From contig JBNKHG010000091.1 in assembly GCA_050290225.1 (NCBI GenBank), positions 1-64,000 on the forward strand: a stretch of 64,000 nucleotides of DNA. The letters run 5' to 3'. The translations under genes were made by a program, and so were the position numbers. Under the pieces are notes generated by a model that worked only from the letters and a program-made list of their open reading frames with translations, did not search any database and was not told the origin of the DNA. How positions within the stretch are numbered: the stretch's first letter is position 1; each line of letters starts with the position of its first letter. This document shows positions 26,184 through 35,689 of the stretch, piece after piece. Source of the stretch: JBNKHG01 sp050290225. GTDB taxonomy: Bacteria > Pseudomonadota > Gammaproteobacteria > Pseudomonadales > Cellvibrionaceae.

Positions 26184-26855
26184 ATGGAAAACTTTAAAAT
26201 AGCTCCCTCCATCCTTGCCGCCGACTTTGCCCGCCTCGGGGAAGAGGTGGACGCGGTGCTGGCCGCCGGTGCCGATATCGTCCATTTCGATGTGATGGAT
26301 AACCACTATGTGCCCAATCTCACCGTGGGTCCCATGGTTTGCAAGGCGTTGCGCAACTATGGCATCAGTGCTCCGATCGATGTGCACCTGATGGTGGAGC
26401 CGGTCGATGACCTGATTGGCCAATTTGCTGAGGCGGGAGCCACTTATATAACCTTCCACCCGGAGGCCTCCCGTCATGTGGACAGGTCTCTGCAGCTGAT
26501 CAGGGATGCCGGTTGCCAGGCGGGCCTGGTGCTGAACCCCGCCAGTTCCCTGGACAGCATCAAGTATGTGCTGGACAAGATCGATATGCTGTTGCTGATG
26601 TCGATCAATCCGGGATTCGGCGGCCAGAAGTTTATTCCCGCCACGCTGGGCAAGTTGCGGGAAGCGCGCGCCCTGTTGAATGCCGCGGGCTCCGATGCCC
26701 GGTTGGAAATCGATGGCGGGGTTACTGCTGACAATATCCGTGATATCGCCGAGGCGGGTGCCGATACTTTTGTTGCCGGTTCAGCCATTTTCGGCAAAGC
26801 CGACTACGCCGAAGCCATTGACGCCATGCGCCAGCAACTGGCCCAAGTGGCCTGA
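26184..26855 (+). CDS. rpe: Ribulose-phosphate 3-epimerase
   Basis: Interconverts ribulose-5-phosphate and xylulose-5-phosphate in the pentose-phosphate pathway. The 223-residue TIM barrel has APSILAADFARLG, the metal-binding HFDVMDNHYVPN, MSINPGFGGQKF and EIDGGV motifs in order. It begins a rightward series rpe-gph-trpEGDC, the order seen in Pseudomonas. Five bases separate its stop from the gph ATG. Confidence 0.96.
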   Translation: MENFKIAPSILAADFARLGEEVDAVLAAGADIVHFDVMDNHYVPNLTVGPMVCKALRNYGISAPIDVHLMVEPVDDLIGQFAEAGATYITFHPEASRHVDRSLQLIRDAGCQAGLVLNPASSLDSIKYVLDKIDMLLLMSINPGFGGQKFIPATLGKLREARALLNAAGSDARLEIDGGVTADNIRDIAEAGADTFVAGSAIFGKADYAEAIDAMRQQLAQVA

Positions 26856-26860
26856 CACCC

Positions 26861-27568
26861 ATGCTGTTGCGTAAATTGTTCGCCGGGCGGGATGCCCGGG
26901 GGGACCTGCCCAAATTGGTGATGTTTGACCTGGACGGGACCCTGGTGGACAGTGTGCCCGATCTGGCCGCCGCTGTGGATTCCATGCTGGAGACGCTGGG
27001 ATGTCCCCCGGCCGGTGTTGAAAAAGTAGGTCGATGGGTTGGCAATGGTGCGCCCATGCTGGTGCGCCGGGCGCTGGCCGACAGCTGCGAGGGAGCGGTG
27101 GTGGAGACCCTGACCGAGGCCGATATTGCCCGGCCGCTGGCGCTGTTTTTGGCGGCTTACGGTGATAGTGCCACCCACCTCAGTCGTTGTTATGAAGGGG
27201 TTGAGGCCTGTCTGCGGGCATTGCGGGATTTTGCGATCCCTCAGCTGGTGGTGACCAATAAACCCGAGCGCTTTGTTGCCCCCATCCTGGAAAGCCTGGG
27301 CCTGGCTCCGTTTATCGACTGGGCAGTCGGCGGGGATAGCCTGGCGGAGAAAAAACCGCACCCGCTCCCGTTATTGCATTGCCTGGAGCGCTATGGGGTC
27401 AATGCCGGCGAGGCATTGATGGTGGGGGATTCCGACAATGATATCCGCGCGGCGCGGGCAGCCGGTGTGCCTGTGGTGGCGGTAAGCTACGGCTACAACC
27501 ACGGTCGTTCCATTGCTGACTGCGGTGCCGATGCGGTGGTGGACGATTTGCGCCAGTTGCTGGTTTAG
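26861..27568 (+). CDS. gph: Phosphoglycolate phosphatase
   Basis: A HAD-superfamily phosphatase that removes 2-phosphoglycolate arising from DNA repair. The 235-residue protein has the nucleophile motif MFDLDGTLVDS (about residues 23-33), KPHPLPLL with the conserved Lys, and MVGDSDNDI near the end. Relative to E. coli Gph it carries some 15 extra residues at the N terminus. Directly downstream of rpe. Confidence 0.93.
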   Translation: MLLRKLFAGRDARGDLPKLVMFDLDGTLVDSVPDLAAAVDSMLETLGCPPAGVEKVGRWVGNGAPMLVRRALADSCEGAVVETLTEADIARPLALFLAAYGDSATHLSRCYEGVEACLRALRDFAIPQLVVTNKPERFVAPILESLGLAPFIDWAVGGDSLAEKKPHPLPLLHCLERYGVNAGEALMVGDSDNDIRAARAAGVPVVAVSYGYNHGRSIADCGADAVVDDLRQLLV

Positions 27569-27929
27569 GCAAATTTCGGGCTTTGGGCTGTTCTATTGTG
27601 CCTATCACCCGTTTTATTTTCGATGCGTGCCTAAGTCCGACAGATATCTAGGCAGTGGCCGCAGATTTGAGTACACTAGCCGCCTGTTTTCAACCGGCCT
27701 CGCCTGTGGGCCAACCTGGTTTTGGAGTCGCACTGTGAACCCCCGAATAGGTGCACACCGCAAGATTGCCTTGTTCGCCAAACGATGGCGAAAATCCCTC
27801 CTCTAGGCTGTAAAGCCCTGCCCCCGTTCAGCCTCCAATCTGGGGAGGCCGTGAAACCGTTGCTCGGACGCCAATGTGAACGTCCAGGAAGCGAGCCAAT
27901 AATAGAGCGTTAACAGGAATACAAGGCGC
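27569..27929 (+). promoter_or_regulatory. gph-trpE spacer with a possible leader ORF
   Basis: A 361-bp gap before trpE. A GTG at 27735, seven bases after GGAG (27724-27727), opens a 23-codon frame to 27806 containing one Trp codon in a basic context (AKRWRKSLL). Downstream, GCCTCC/GGAGGC (27832-27850) can pair but is not followed by T residues. trp genes are attenuated in some pseudomonads, but a single Trp codon and no terminator make this weak evidence. No other ORF is convincing. Confidence 0.3.
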
Positions 27930-29396
27930 ATGACCCCGGAACATTTTGCTCAACTTGCCGCTGAGGGCTACAACCGCATCCCAGTGGTGCGCGAAGTCTT
28001 GGCGGATATGGACACCCCATTGTCCAGCTACCTGAAACTGGCCCGTGGGCCCTACTCCTACCTGTTTGAATCCGTGCAGGGGGGCGAGAAGTGGGGCCGC
28101 TACTCGATCCTGGGGTTGCCCGCGCGTACAGTGATGAAAGCCAGCGGTGAACAGATCAGTATCGAGCGTGATGGGGTGGTGGTTGAAACACTGACCCACA
28201 CGGATCCACTGGCCTTTGTCGAGACATTCAAGGCCAGATACCGGGCGCCGGAACTGGAAGGTCTGCCACGGTTTAACGGCGGCCTGGTAGGCTATTTCGG
28301 CTACGACTGTGTGCGTTATGTGGAACCGCGGCTCAAGGCTGGAACCCCTAAAGATGTGATTGGTACACCGGATATCCTGATGATGGTGTCGGATGAGGTG
28401 TTGGTATTTGACAACCTGGCTGGCAAGTTGATCCTGGTCGTGCATGCCAACCCTGAGATCGACAATGCATACCCGTTAGCCTGCCAGCGTCTAGACCAGC
28501 TCGAGGCCCGCCTGCGAGGCGAGCTACCCGCAACTGCGCCTATCACCCTGGATGCCGATGGAGCCAAGGAAGGCGAATTCACCTCCAGCTTTGGCGAAGC
28601 CAATTTTCACGAGGCGGTGGCCCGGATCAAGGAATATGTACTGGCCGGCGACACCATGCAGGTGGTGATTTCCCAGCGCCTGTCCATCCCCTTTACCGCC
28701 GAGCCCCTGAATCTCTACCGGGCCCTGCGCAGTCTCAACCCTTCGCCCTATATGTATTTCCTGGACCTGGGCGACCACCACGTGGTGGGCTCCAGTCCGG
28801 AAATCCTGGCGCGTCTGGAGGATGGCGAGGTGACCGTGCGTCCCATCGCCGGTACCCGTCGCCGCGGCCATACGGAGGAGGAGGATTTGGCGTTGGAGCA
28901 GGAGATGCTCAACGACCCCAAGGAGATCGCCGAGCACCTGATGCTGATCGACCTCGGCCGCAACGATGCCGGCCGGGTGTCGAAGGTCGGCACGGTGGCG
29001 TTAACCGAAAAAATGGTGGTCGAGCGTTACTCCCACGTGATGCATATTACCTCGAATGTCACCGGCCAGTTGAAAGAGGGTTTGGGGGCCATGGATGTGC
29101 TGCGCGCAGCGCTGCCGGCGGGAACCCTGTCGGGAGCCCCGAAAATACGGGCGATGGAAATTATCGATGAGCTGGAAAGCGAGAAGCGGGGCATCTACGG
29201 CGGTGCTGTCGGCTATCTGTCCTGGAGCGGCAATATGGATACCGCTATTGCTATCCGTACCGCGGTCATCAAGGATGGCACTCTTTATATCCAGGCCGGG
29301 GCAGGGGTGGTGGCCGATTCCAAACCCGAACTGGAGTGGAAAGAAACCATGAACAAAGCCCGCGCGATCTTCCGCGCCGTGGATATGGTGTTGTAG
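27930..29396 (+). CDS. trpE: Anthranilate synthase component I
   Basis: Converts chorismate to anthranilate with ammonia or TrpG-supplied nitrogen, the first committed step to tryptophan. The 488-residue protein has the N-terminal YLFESVQGGEKWGRYS stretch, which holds the Ser of the LLES-type tryptophan feedback site, and the catalytic C-terminal motifs PIAGTRRRG and LIDLGRNDAGRVS. First gene of trpE-trpG-trpD-trpC, 12 bp before trpG. Feedback inhibition by tryptophan is expected from the retained site. Confidence 0.96.
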   Translation: MTPEHFAQLAAEGYNRIPVVREVLADMDTPLSSYLKLARGPYSYLFESVQGGEKWGRYSILGLPARTVMKASGEQISIERDGVVVETLTHTDPLAFVETFKARYRAPELEGLPRFNGGLVGYFGYDCVRYVEPRLKAGTPKDVIGTPDILMMVSDEVLVFDNLAGKLILVVHANPEIDNAYPLACQRLDQLEARLRGELPATAPITLDADGAKEGEFTSSFGEANFHEAVARIKEYVLAGDTMQVVISQRLSIPFTAEPLNLYRALRSLNPSPYMYFLDLGDHHVVGSSPEILARLEDGEVTVRPIAGTRRRGHTEEEDLALEQEMLNDPKEIAEHLMLIDLGRNDAGRVSKVGTVALTEKMVVERYSHVMHITSNVTGQLKEGLGAMDVLRAALPAGTLSGAPKIRAMEIIDELESEKRGIYGGAVGYLSWSGNMDTAIAIRTAVIKDGTLYIQAGAGVVADSKPELEWKETMNKARAIFRAVDMVL

Positions 29397-29408
29397 GGGG
29401 ATCCAGCC

Positions 29409-29990
29409 ATGCTATTGATGATCGACAATTACGACTCCTTTACCTACAACGTGGTGCAATACCTGGGCGAACTCAAGGCCGAAGTCAAAGTCGTGCGCAA
29501 CGATGAGATCACGGTCGACGAGATCGCTGCGTTGAACCCGGAACGGATTGTGATTTCCCCGGGACCTTGCACCCCCAATGAGGCAGGGGTTTCTGTGCCT
29601 GCAATCCGCGCGTTTGCCGGTAAGATTCCGCTGCTCGGTATCTGCCTGGGTCACCAGAGTATCGGTCAGGCCTTCGGCGGTGAGGTAGTGCGTGCGCGAC
29701 AGGTGATGCATGGCAAGACGTCACCCATCTACCACCGGAATTGCGGCGTCTTTAGCGGGCTTTCCAACCCCTTCGAGGCGACCCGCTACCATTCTCTGGT
29801 GATCGATAAAAATAGCCTGCCGGACTGCCTGGAGATTACCGCCTGGACCCAGACCGATGACGGCGAGATTGATGAAATTATGGGTGTACGTCACAAAGAG
29901 CTGGCGGTGGAAGGGGTACAGTTCCACCCCGAGTCAATTCTGACGGCCCATGGCCACGATCTGTTACAGAATTTTCTCGACGGCAAATAG
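29409..29990 (+). CDS. trpG: Anthranilate synthase component II (glutamine amidotransferase)
   Basis: Supplies ammonia from glutamine to TrpE. The 193-residue class-I amidotransferase has the catalytic Cys in GICLGHQSIGQ (about residue 79) and the His-Glu pair in VQFHPESI near the end. The related protein PabA can serve folate synthesis, but the location between trpE and trpD points to tryptophan synthesis. 12 bp after trpE; trpD follows 72 bp later. Confidence 0.95.
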   Translation: MLLMIDNYDSFTYNVVQYLGELKAEVKVVRNDEITVDEIAALNPERIVISPGPCTPNEAGVSVPAIRAFAGKIPLLGICLGHQSIGQAFGGEVVRARQVMHGKTSPIYHRNCGVFSGLSNPFEATRYHSLVIDKNSLPDCLEITAWTQTDDGEIDEIMGVRHKELAVEGVQFHPESILTAHGHDLLQNFLDGK

Positions 29991-30062
29991 CTCGGTAGAG
30001 AATAACGACAACCTGAAGGTGCTACCCTCAAACCGGGGGCAGAGCCCTCAAGAGGCGAGACG

Positions 30063-31100
30063 ATGAATATTCAACAAGCCCTGGCCAGACTGGCGGAGAG
30101 GCGTGATCTCAGCAACGGGGAAATGGTGACGGTGATGCGCCAGGTCATGACTGGCGAGGCGAATGAGGCCCAAATTGGCGCATTTTTAATAGCCTTGCGC
30201 ATGAAAGGCGAAACCATCGACGAAATAGCGGGTGCCGCACAGGTGATGCGGGAGCTGGCGACCAAGGTCAGCATATCTGCGGAGCACCTGGTGGATATCG
30301 TCGGAACCGGTGGTGATGGCGCCAACCTCTTCAATGTATCCACCGCTTCGGCTTTTGTGGTGGCCGCCTCGGGTGCCAGTGTTGCCAAGCACGGCAACCG
30401 TTCCGTCTCCAGCTCCACCGGTAGTGCCGACGTGCTGGAAGCCGCAGGCGTACATCTGGATATTACGCCTGAACAGGTGGCCCGATGCGTGGAGGAGATC
30501 GGGGTCGGATTTATGTTCGCCCCAGCCCACCACAGCGCTATGAAGTACGCCATAGGTCCGCGCAAGTCTCTGGGGCTGCGCACTGTGTTTAATATCCTGG
30601 GGCCCATGACCAATCCCGCCGGAGTGACCCGGCAGGTGATCGGCGTCTTCGACGGCGATCTCTGCGTCCCAATGGCGGAGGTGTTGGGGCGATTGGGCAG
30701 CGAACATATCCTGGTGGTCCACGCCGCTGACGGTCTTGATGAAATCAGTTTGGCGGCGCCGACCCGGGTTGCGGAACTGAAAGCGGGTAAAGTGACCGAA
30801 TATGAAGTACGTCCCGAAGATTTTGGTATTGCCACTCAGAGTCTGGCGGGGCTGGAAGTCACCGGCGCCACTGAGTCCCTTGCCCTGATTCAGGATGCAC
30901 TTGGCAAGCGTACCAGTGCCGAAGCGATAAAGGCGGCGGATATGATCGCCCTCAATGCGGGCGCCGCTATTTATATCAGCGGAGTAGCCGACAGCCTGGC
31001 CGAGGGTGTGGAGATGGCCAGGGATGCGATAGGCAGTGGCCTGGCCAAGGCCAAAATCCAGGAGCTGGCGGCTTTTACCGAGTGTCTAAAAAATAGCTGA
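30063..31100 (+). CDS. trpD: Anthranilate phosphoribosyltransferase
   Basis: Adds phosphoribosyl from PRPP to anthranilate. The 345-residue protein shows the glycine-rich PRPP loop GTGGDG (about residue 82), NVSTASAFVVAA, KHGNRSVSS and the two-metal region typical of the family. Third gene of the trp series. Length as in Pseudomonas TrpD. Confidence 0.96.
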   Translation: MNIQQALARLAERRDLSNGEMVTVMRQVMTGEANEAQIGAFLIALRMKGETIDEIAGAAQVMRELATKVSISAEHLVDIVGTGGDGANLFNVSTASAFVVAASGASVAKHGNRSVSSSTGSADVLEAAGVHLDITPEQVARCVEEIGVGFMFAPAHHSAMKYAIGPRKSLGLRTVFNILGPMTNPAGVTRQVIGVFDGDLCVPMAEVLGRLGSEHILVVHAADGLDEISLAAPTRVAELKAGKVTEYEVRPEDFGIATQSLAGLEVTGATESLALIQDALGKRTSAEAIKAADMIALNAGAAIYISGVADSLAEGVEMARDAIGSGLAKAKIQELAAFTECLKNS

Positions 31101-31179
31101 CTACAAGCAGCAGACCGGCCGACAACCCTGTGGTTCTGAATGAGCCGGGCACGGTCCAGAGAGTGTTGGAGAAGAAACA

Positions 31180-31977
31180 GTGAGCGATACCCCCACCATC
31201 CTGCGCAAGATAATCGCGCGCAAGTTCGAAGAGATTGCCGAGCGCCAGGCGCGAACAAGCATCGCCGAGTTGAAGTCTCGAATCGCGGCACAGGATCAGC
31301 CGCGTGGCTTTGTTGCCGCCATCGAGCACAAAATCGCCGAAGGCCAGGCGGCTGTGATTGCGGAAATCAAAAAAGCCTCTCCCAGTAAAGGTGTGATCCG
31401 GGAGAATTTTTACCCCTCGGAAATTGCCATCAGCTATGAAAAGGGCGGTGCTGCCTGTCTGTCCGTGTTGACCGACGTGGATTTTTTCCAGGGCAGCGAT
31501 GCCTACCTCAAGGAGGTGCGCAATGCCTCCAAGCTGCCGGTGATCCGCAAGGATTTTATGGTCGATGAATACCAGCTTTACGAGTCACGCGCCATCGGTG
31601 CTGATTGCATCCTGCTGATTGCCGCCGCGTTAAGTCCGGAAAAATTGCGGGAGCTCAACGCACTGGCACTGTCGCTGGGGATGGATGTTCTGGTGGAAGT
31701 GCACAATGCTGAGGAGTTGGCGCAGGCGCTGGAACTTCCCAATAGGCTGATAGGCATCAATAACCGCGATCTGCATACTTTCGACGTTTCCCTCGACGCC
31801 ACCTTCAGCCTGCTGGGGTCCATTCCGGAGGATCGTATCGTGGTCACTGAAAGCGGAATCCACACCTTTGATGATGTGATGGCCATGCGCGGTCACAATG
31901 TGAATGCCTTCCTGGTGGGTGAGGCGTTTATGCGGGAGGCGGAGCCGGGGGTTAAGTTGTTGGAGCTGTTTAACTGA
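31180..31977 (+). CDS. trpC: Indole-3-glycerol phosphate synthase
   Basis: Closes the indole ring from CdRP. A 265-residue TIM barrel with AEIKKASPSKG, VLTDVDFFQGSDAYL, RKDFMVDEYQLYESR, GINNRDL and ESGI in order. It begins with GTG at 31180 and lacks the PRAI (TrpF) fusion seen in enterics, so TrpF must be encoded elsewhere. Last gene of the series. An RGCTTGY heptamer array follows, before convergent vfr. Confidence 0.95.
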   Translation: MSDTPTILRKIIARKFEEIAERQARTSIAELKSRIAAQDQPRGFVAAIEHKIAEGQAAVIAEIKKASPSKGVIRENFYPSEIAISYEKGGAACLSVLTDVDFFQGSDAYLKEVRNASKLPVIRKDFMVDEYQLYESRAIGADCILLIAAALSPEKLRELNALALSLGMDVLVEVHNAEELAQALELPNRLIGINNRDLHTFDVSLDATFSLLGSIPEDRIVVTESGIHTFDDVMAMRGHNVNAFLVGEAFMREAEPGVKLLELFN

Positions 31978-32041
31978 GGGTGTTTGAATTAACAGCTGAC
32001 AGCCCACAATTGACAGCGGATCGCGCCCGCATAGAACTTTA

Positions 32042-32101
32042 AGCTTGTAGCTTGTAGCTTGTAGCTTGCAGCTTGTAGCTTGCAGCTTGCAGCTTGCAGC
32101 T
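32042..32101. repeat. Heptamer array (AGCTTGY), eight copies
   Basis: Eight consecutive copies of AGCTTGT or AGCTTGC run from 32042 to 32097, plus a partial copy. Just before it, TGACAGC occurs twice (about 31991 and 32005). The array fills the gap between the convergent genes trpC and vfr, where a terminator would be expected, and no conventional terminator is visible there. A similar array of GGCTTGC lies at 38659. Confidence 0.95.
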
Positions 32102-32105
32102 CTAA

Positions 32106-32780
32106 CTACCGCGTCCCAAACACCACCATGGTCTTGCCCTTGACCGAAACCAGCCCCTGATCCTCCAGCGTCTTCAACACCCGGCCCACCATCTCTCGTG
32201 AACAGCCGACGATACGGCCGATTTCCTGGCGGGTAATCTTGATCTGCATCCCGTCGGGATGTGTCATGGCATCCGGCTCCTTGCACAGATCCAGCAGGGT
32301 GCGAGCCACGCGACCGGTGACATCTAGGAAAGCCAGGTCACCCACCTTCCGGGTGGTGTTGCGCAAGCGACGGGCCATCTGGGTGCCGACTGCGAACAGG
32401 AATTCCGGGTGCTCCTCGGAAATCTCCTGGAATTTGCTGTAGCTGATTTCCGCCACCTCGCATTCGGTCTTTGCCCTTACCCAGGCGCTGCGGGAGTCCT
32501 GGTCCTCGAACAGGCCCATTTCGCCGAAGAAATCGCCGTCGTTGAGGTAGGCGACGATCATCTCGCGGCCTTCATCATCTTCGATAATTACCGTTACCGA
32601 GCCTTTGATTATGTAATAGAGGGAGTCACTCTTGTCACCGGCATAGATCAAGGTACTTTTAGCCGGGTAACGACGGCGGTGACAGTGGCTGAGAAATTCG
32701 TCCACATTTTTCATATGGGGAGTAAGGGAAACTGCGACCAAGGTCCGATCCTCTGAATGTTCCTTATTACCGTTAACCAT
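32106..32780 (-). CDS. vfr: cAMP-binding global regulator Vfr/CRP
   Basis: A CRP-family activator closely resembling Pseudomonas Vfr: cyclic-nucleotide-binding domain with LNDGDFFGEMGLFE and AWVRAKTECEVAEIS, then a helix-turn-helix ITRQEIGRIVGCSREMVGRV near the end. Vfr controls virulence and motility genes in P. aeruginosa; targets here are unknown. The ATG at 32780 gives 224 residues. A TTG at 32741, preceded by GAGG and aligning with the Vfr start, would give 211 and may be the true start. It lies between trpC and a divergent OsmC gene, as in Pseudomonas. Confidence 0.94.
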   Translation of the reverse strand: MVNGNKEHSEDRTLVAVSLTPHMKNVDEFLSHCHRRRYPAKSTLIYAGDKSDSLYYIIKGSVTVIIEDDEGREMIVAYLNDGDFFGEMGLFEDQDSRSAWVRAKTECEVAEISYSKFQEISEEHPEFLFAVGTQMARRLRNTTRKVGDLAFLDVTGRVARTLLDLCKEPDAMTHPDGMQIKITRQEIGRIVGCSREMVGRVLKTLEDQGLVSVKGKTMVVFGTR

Positions 32781-32952
32781 AACCGAATCTCGTCTAAACG
32801 CCTAGTCCGAAGGCGTGACCTTCTTCATAAGTTGTTGAATTGGGTGACATTCGAGGTTTTGGTGCGGTTTGTGGTACCCTTGCCGGCTTTGATTTCCTGT
32901 GTCCGACGTCGATTTTCTCGTCGGCTGGGTGTAAGACCAAAGGTGGAATGCA

Positions 32953-33387
32953 ATGGCAATGAGCGCAACGGTAAAATGGGTCGACGGGGCTATGTTCCTG
33001 GGGGAGTCCGGCAGTGGCCACAGTGTGGTGATGGATGGCCCGGAGGATCATGGCGGCCGCAATATGGGAGTGCGCCCCATGGAAATGCTGTTGTTGGGCC
33101 TCGGTGGTTGCTCCAGCTTCGATGTGATGAGCATTCTTCAGAAAGCCCGCCAGCAAGTGACCGATTGCAGGGTGGAAATAGAGGCAGAGCGGGCCGATGC
33201 GGTGCCTTCTGTGTTTACCAGGATGCACCTCAAGTTTATAGTCACCGGGTCGGGTTTAAAGGAAAAGCAGGTGGCTCGGGCAGTGGAGCTGTCGGCGACC
33301 AAATACTGTTCGGCTTCCATCATGATGGAGGCTGCGGGAGTGGAAATTACCCACAGCTACGAAATGGTTGAAACCAGCAACGGATAA
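32953..33387 (+). CDS. OsmC/Ohr family protein
   Basis: A 144-residue OsmC-like protein (YhfA branch by look). Two Cys residues occupy the redox positions: one in LGGCSSFDVM near residue 56, the other in TKYCSASIMM near 117, the pair that reduces organic hydroperoxides in Ohr/OsmC. The substrate in this branch is not established. Divergent from vfr; in P. aeruginosa a related gene also follows vfr. The 171-bp spacer has a CCGACG/CGTCGG hairpin around 32900-32925. Confidence 0.86.
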   Translation: MAMSATVKWVDGAMFLGESGSGHSVVMDGPEDHGGRNMGVRPMEMLLLGLGGCSSFDVMSILQKARQQVTDCRVEIEAERADAVPSVFTRMHLKFIVTGSGLKEKQVARAVELSATKYCSASIMMEAAGVEITHSYEMVETSNG

Positions 33388-33624
33388 ATGCGGAAATCCC
33401 GGGTATTCCGGGTTAATCCGGAGTCATATACCCGTCAAAAAAGAGGTATAGGCTTTCTCATCGCCTACCCGGCGTAGACCGGGCGAGTGATCTTGTCTCC
33501 ACAGAACTCACAAAGTCCCGGCGATTTTTAGTCGGGTACAGTTAGTGTATGCGGTGTCAAAACTGCATTGACAGGCACCTGTGGTACTCCCCTGCCACAG
33601 GTTCGGGTAAGGAGTGAGACGACT

Positions 33625-34995
33625 ATGGTAGACCTGCCGCAAGAGCAGTTTCTGAAACAGGCTGAAACCGTTACCGATGCCCCTCAGGTGGCCTCGTCCG
33701 CCATAATGCTGGAGGTTCACCCGCGTCGGGCCGAACTCTACGACGAGCTCCACAACCGCCCCTCGCCCCTGGTGGAATCCCCCTGTTGCGTTTCCCATAT
33801 CGCTGTATTGGTATCTGAGGAGCAGCGCCAGCTCGAGTATCACCACCTGGTGGATCTTTGCCAGCGCTTCAGCATTGCGCCGCCGGCCCCCGATGCCTCC
33901 TGTTTTTACCAGAATTTCGGCGGTTTCGAACTGCGCTGGGAGAGTCACTCGGAGTTTTCCACCTATACCTTTATCCGTACCGGTATGGATCCCGAGGCGT
34001 TTGACAGTAGACCGTTTGAGGACAGCGGTCTCAACTATACCCCGAGGGATTGGCTCCACAAGCTTCCCGGACAATCAGTGGTGGCTATCCATCTGGCCAT
34101 GACAATCGGCGAAAAACCCATACCAACGGTATTGCTGAATGAGGCATTTGAGGGCATGCGCTCTTCCGGCAGCTTGGTCGCCGGTGGTCGAGCCGAGGTT
34201 TACACCGCCTTTCGCATACACAGTGATGGCTTTAGCCGGGTGCTGGTGCGCAACCACGAGCTCAACAGCTATCAGGCCGGGCGCCTGTTGCAACGGGTGT
34301 TGGAAATCGAGACTTACCGGATGATGTCACTGCTGGCCCTGCCGACGGCACGCAAGCTCTCATCCCAGGTGCGGCAGATGGAAGAGCAGCTGGCATGCCT
34401 GAACCAGCGTATCGCCGCTGCCAGTGAAGATGAAGACGACAATGCCATGCTGGGGGAGCTGTCGACCTTGGCCGCGCGCAATGAGCAGTACCGCTCGGAC
34501 ACCAACTACCGCTTCGGTGCGACCATCGCCTACTACGATCTGGTCAATGTCCGTCTGCGGCAGTTGCAGGAAAATCAAATCCCGGGTATGCAGACCTGGC
34601 AGGAATTCATTGCCCGTCGCCTCGGGCCGGGCATCAAGACCTGTGAAGCGGTCAAGGATCGGATGGAAAGCCTGTCGCTGCGCATCGCCCAGACCAGCAG
34701 TCTCTTGAGGACACGGGTCGAATTGTCGATTCACTCCCAGAACCAGGAGCTGCTGGCATCCATGAATCGCCGCAGCGGCATTCAGCTGCGCCTGCAGCAA
34801 ACCGTGGAAGGTCTCTCTGTGGCGGGTATCGCTTACTACCTGATGGGACTTTTGGAATATGTCTACGAGGCGATGATTGCGCGGGGCGTCCAACTGGACA
34901 AGGTTACCGCGTTGGGGGTGACGGTACCGGTGGTGATGGCTATCACCTGGTGGGCTATGCACAAATTGATGCGTGGATTGAAAGCGGACGACTAG
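33625..34995 (+). CDS. DUF3422 family membrane protein
   Basis: A 456-residue protein of DUF3422, function unknown. The N-terminal two thirds is soluble (opening with HPRRAELYDELHNRP, characteristic of the family) and includes a coiled stretch around 265-300. Two transmembrane helices lie at the C terminus (about 400-420 and 430-450: AGIAYYLMGLLEYVYEAM and VTVPVVMAITWW). The ATG at 33625, ten bases after GGAG, is preferred over an upstream ATG at 33568. It stands alone, between OsmC and convergent coq7. Confidence 0.85.
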   Translation: MVDLPQEQFLKQAETVTDAPQVASSAIMLEVHPRRAELYDELHNRPSPLVESPCCVSHIAVLVSEEQRQLEYHHLVDLCQRFSIAPPAPDASCFYQNFGGFELRWESHSEFSTYTFIRTGMDPEAFDSRPFEDSGLNYTPRDWLHKLPGQSVVAIHLAMTIGEKPIPTVLLNEAFEGMRSSGSLVAGGRAEVYTAFRIHSDGFSRVLVRNHELNSYQAGRLLQRVLEIETYRMMSLLALPTARKLSSQVRQMEEQLACLNQRIAAASEDEDDNAMLGELSTLAARNEQYRSDTNYRFGATIAYYDLVNVRLRQLQENQIPGMQTWQEFIARRLGPGIKTCEAVKDRMESLSLRIAQTSSLLRTRVELSIHSQNQELLASMNRRSGIQLRLQQTVEGLSVAGIAYYLMGLLEYVYEAMIARGVQLDKVTALGVTVPVVMAITWWAMHKLMRGLKADD

Positions 34996-35044
34996 GCGTT
35001 TCCCGTCAGTCCGCCCGTTTTAACGGTAACAGGCCTTACGCGGA

Positions 35045-35689
35045 TCAAACGCGGTAGCTGGTTTTTGTCATGGCCTTGGAAACCAGGCTCATGACCGCCT
35101 TGATCGGACCGGGGAAGCGCAGGCCGCCAGCTTCAAGTGCTGTATGCGCGTGCTTGGCTTCATCCACCAGCATCTGTTCCACCACGGCTCTGCTCTTGTG
35201 ATCCTCTTCGGGCAGCGCGTCCAGGTGGCTCTCCAGGTGCTTGCACACCTGGTCTTCGGTGGCGGCGACAAAGCCGAGGCTGATGCGATCGCTGATCAAT
35301 CCTGCGCCGGCACCAATCCCGAAGGATAGCCCGTACCAGAGTGGATTGAGCACGCTGGTGTGGCTGCCCAGCTGGGAAATGCGCTCCTCGCACCAGGCCA
35401 GGTGGTCAATCTCCTCATCCGCCGCCAGTTCCATCTCAGCCTTCACCTGTGGCAATTTGGCGGTCAGCGCCTGCCCCTGGTAAAGCGCCTGGGCACAGAC
35501 CTCGCCAGCGTGATTAACCCGCATCAGTCCCGCGGCATGGCGCTTTTCTTCATCGCTGAGCTCACTGTGCTCCTCGCTTGCCGCCGGTGACGTTCGCCCG
35601 GGGGAGACATTGCCGGGCGACAGGGTGCGCAGGGCGCGGTCGGCTTGGACGATCAGACGATCCAGGGCGGAAAGGGTGGTATTCGGCAT
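35045..35689 (-). CDS. coq7: 2-octaprenyl-3-methyl-6-methoxy-1,4-benzoquinol hydroxylase (Coq7 type)
   Basis: Di-iron mono-oxygenase of ubiquinone synthesis (Coq7/CAT5 class, not UbiF). The 214-residue protein has ferritin-like helices with ligand motifs RVNHAGEVCAQ, ADEEIDHLAWC and DEAKHAHTALE. The short N-terminal 45 residues precede the core. Convergent with the DUF3422 gene. In P. aeruginosa coq7 is also close to vfr. A 176-bp gap separates it from the upstream bfr genes. Confidence 0.93.
   Translation of the reverse strand: MPNTTLSALDRLIVQADRALRTLSPGNVSPGRTSPAASEEHSELSDEEKRHAAGLMRVNHAGEVCAQALYQGQALTAKLPQVKAEMELAADEEIDHLAWCEERISQLGSHTSVLNPLWYGLSFGIGAGAGLISDRISLGFVAATEDQVCKHLESHLDALPEEDHKSRAVVEQMLVDEAKHAHTALEAGGLRFPGPIKAVMSLVSKAMTKTSYRV

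Noticed and set aside
27569..27929. A classical trp attenuator
   Set aside because: No tandem Trp codons and no terminator hairpin with T-tract precede trpE; recorded only as a possible leader.
32042..32101. A CRISPR array or integrase site
   Set aside because: Seven-base units without spacers; no cas or integrase gene is near.
32757..33371. A 204-codon plus-strand frame overlapping the OsmC gene
   Set aside because: Out of frame with OsmC, which has clear family motifs, and the frame begins inside the vfr start region.
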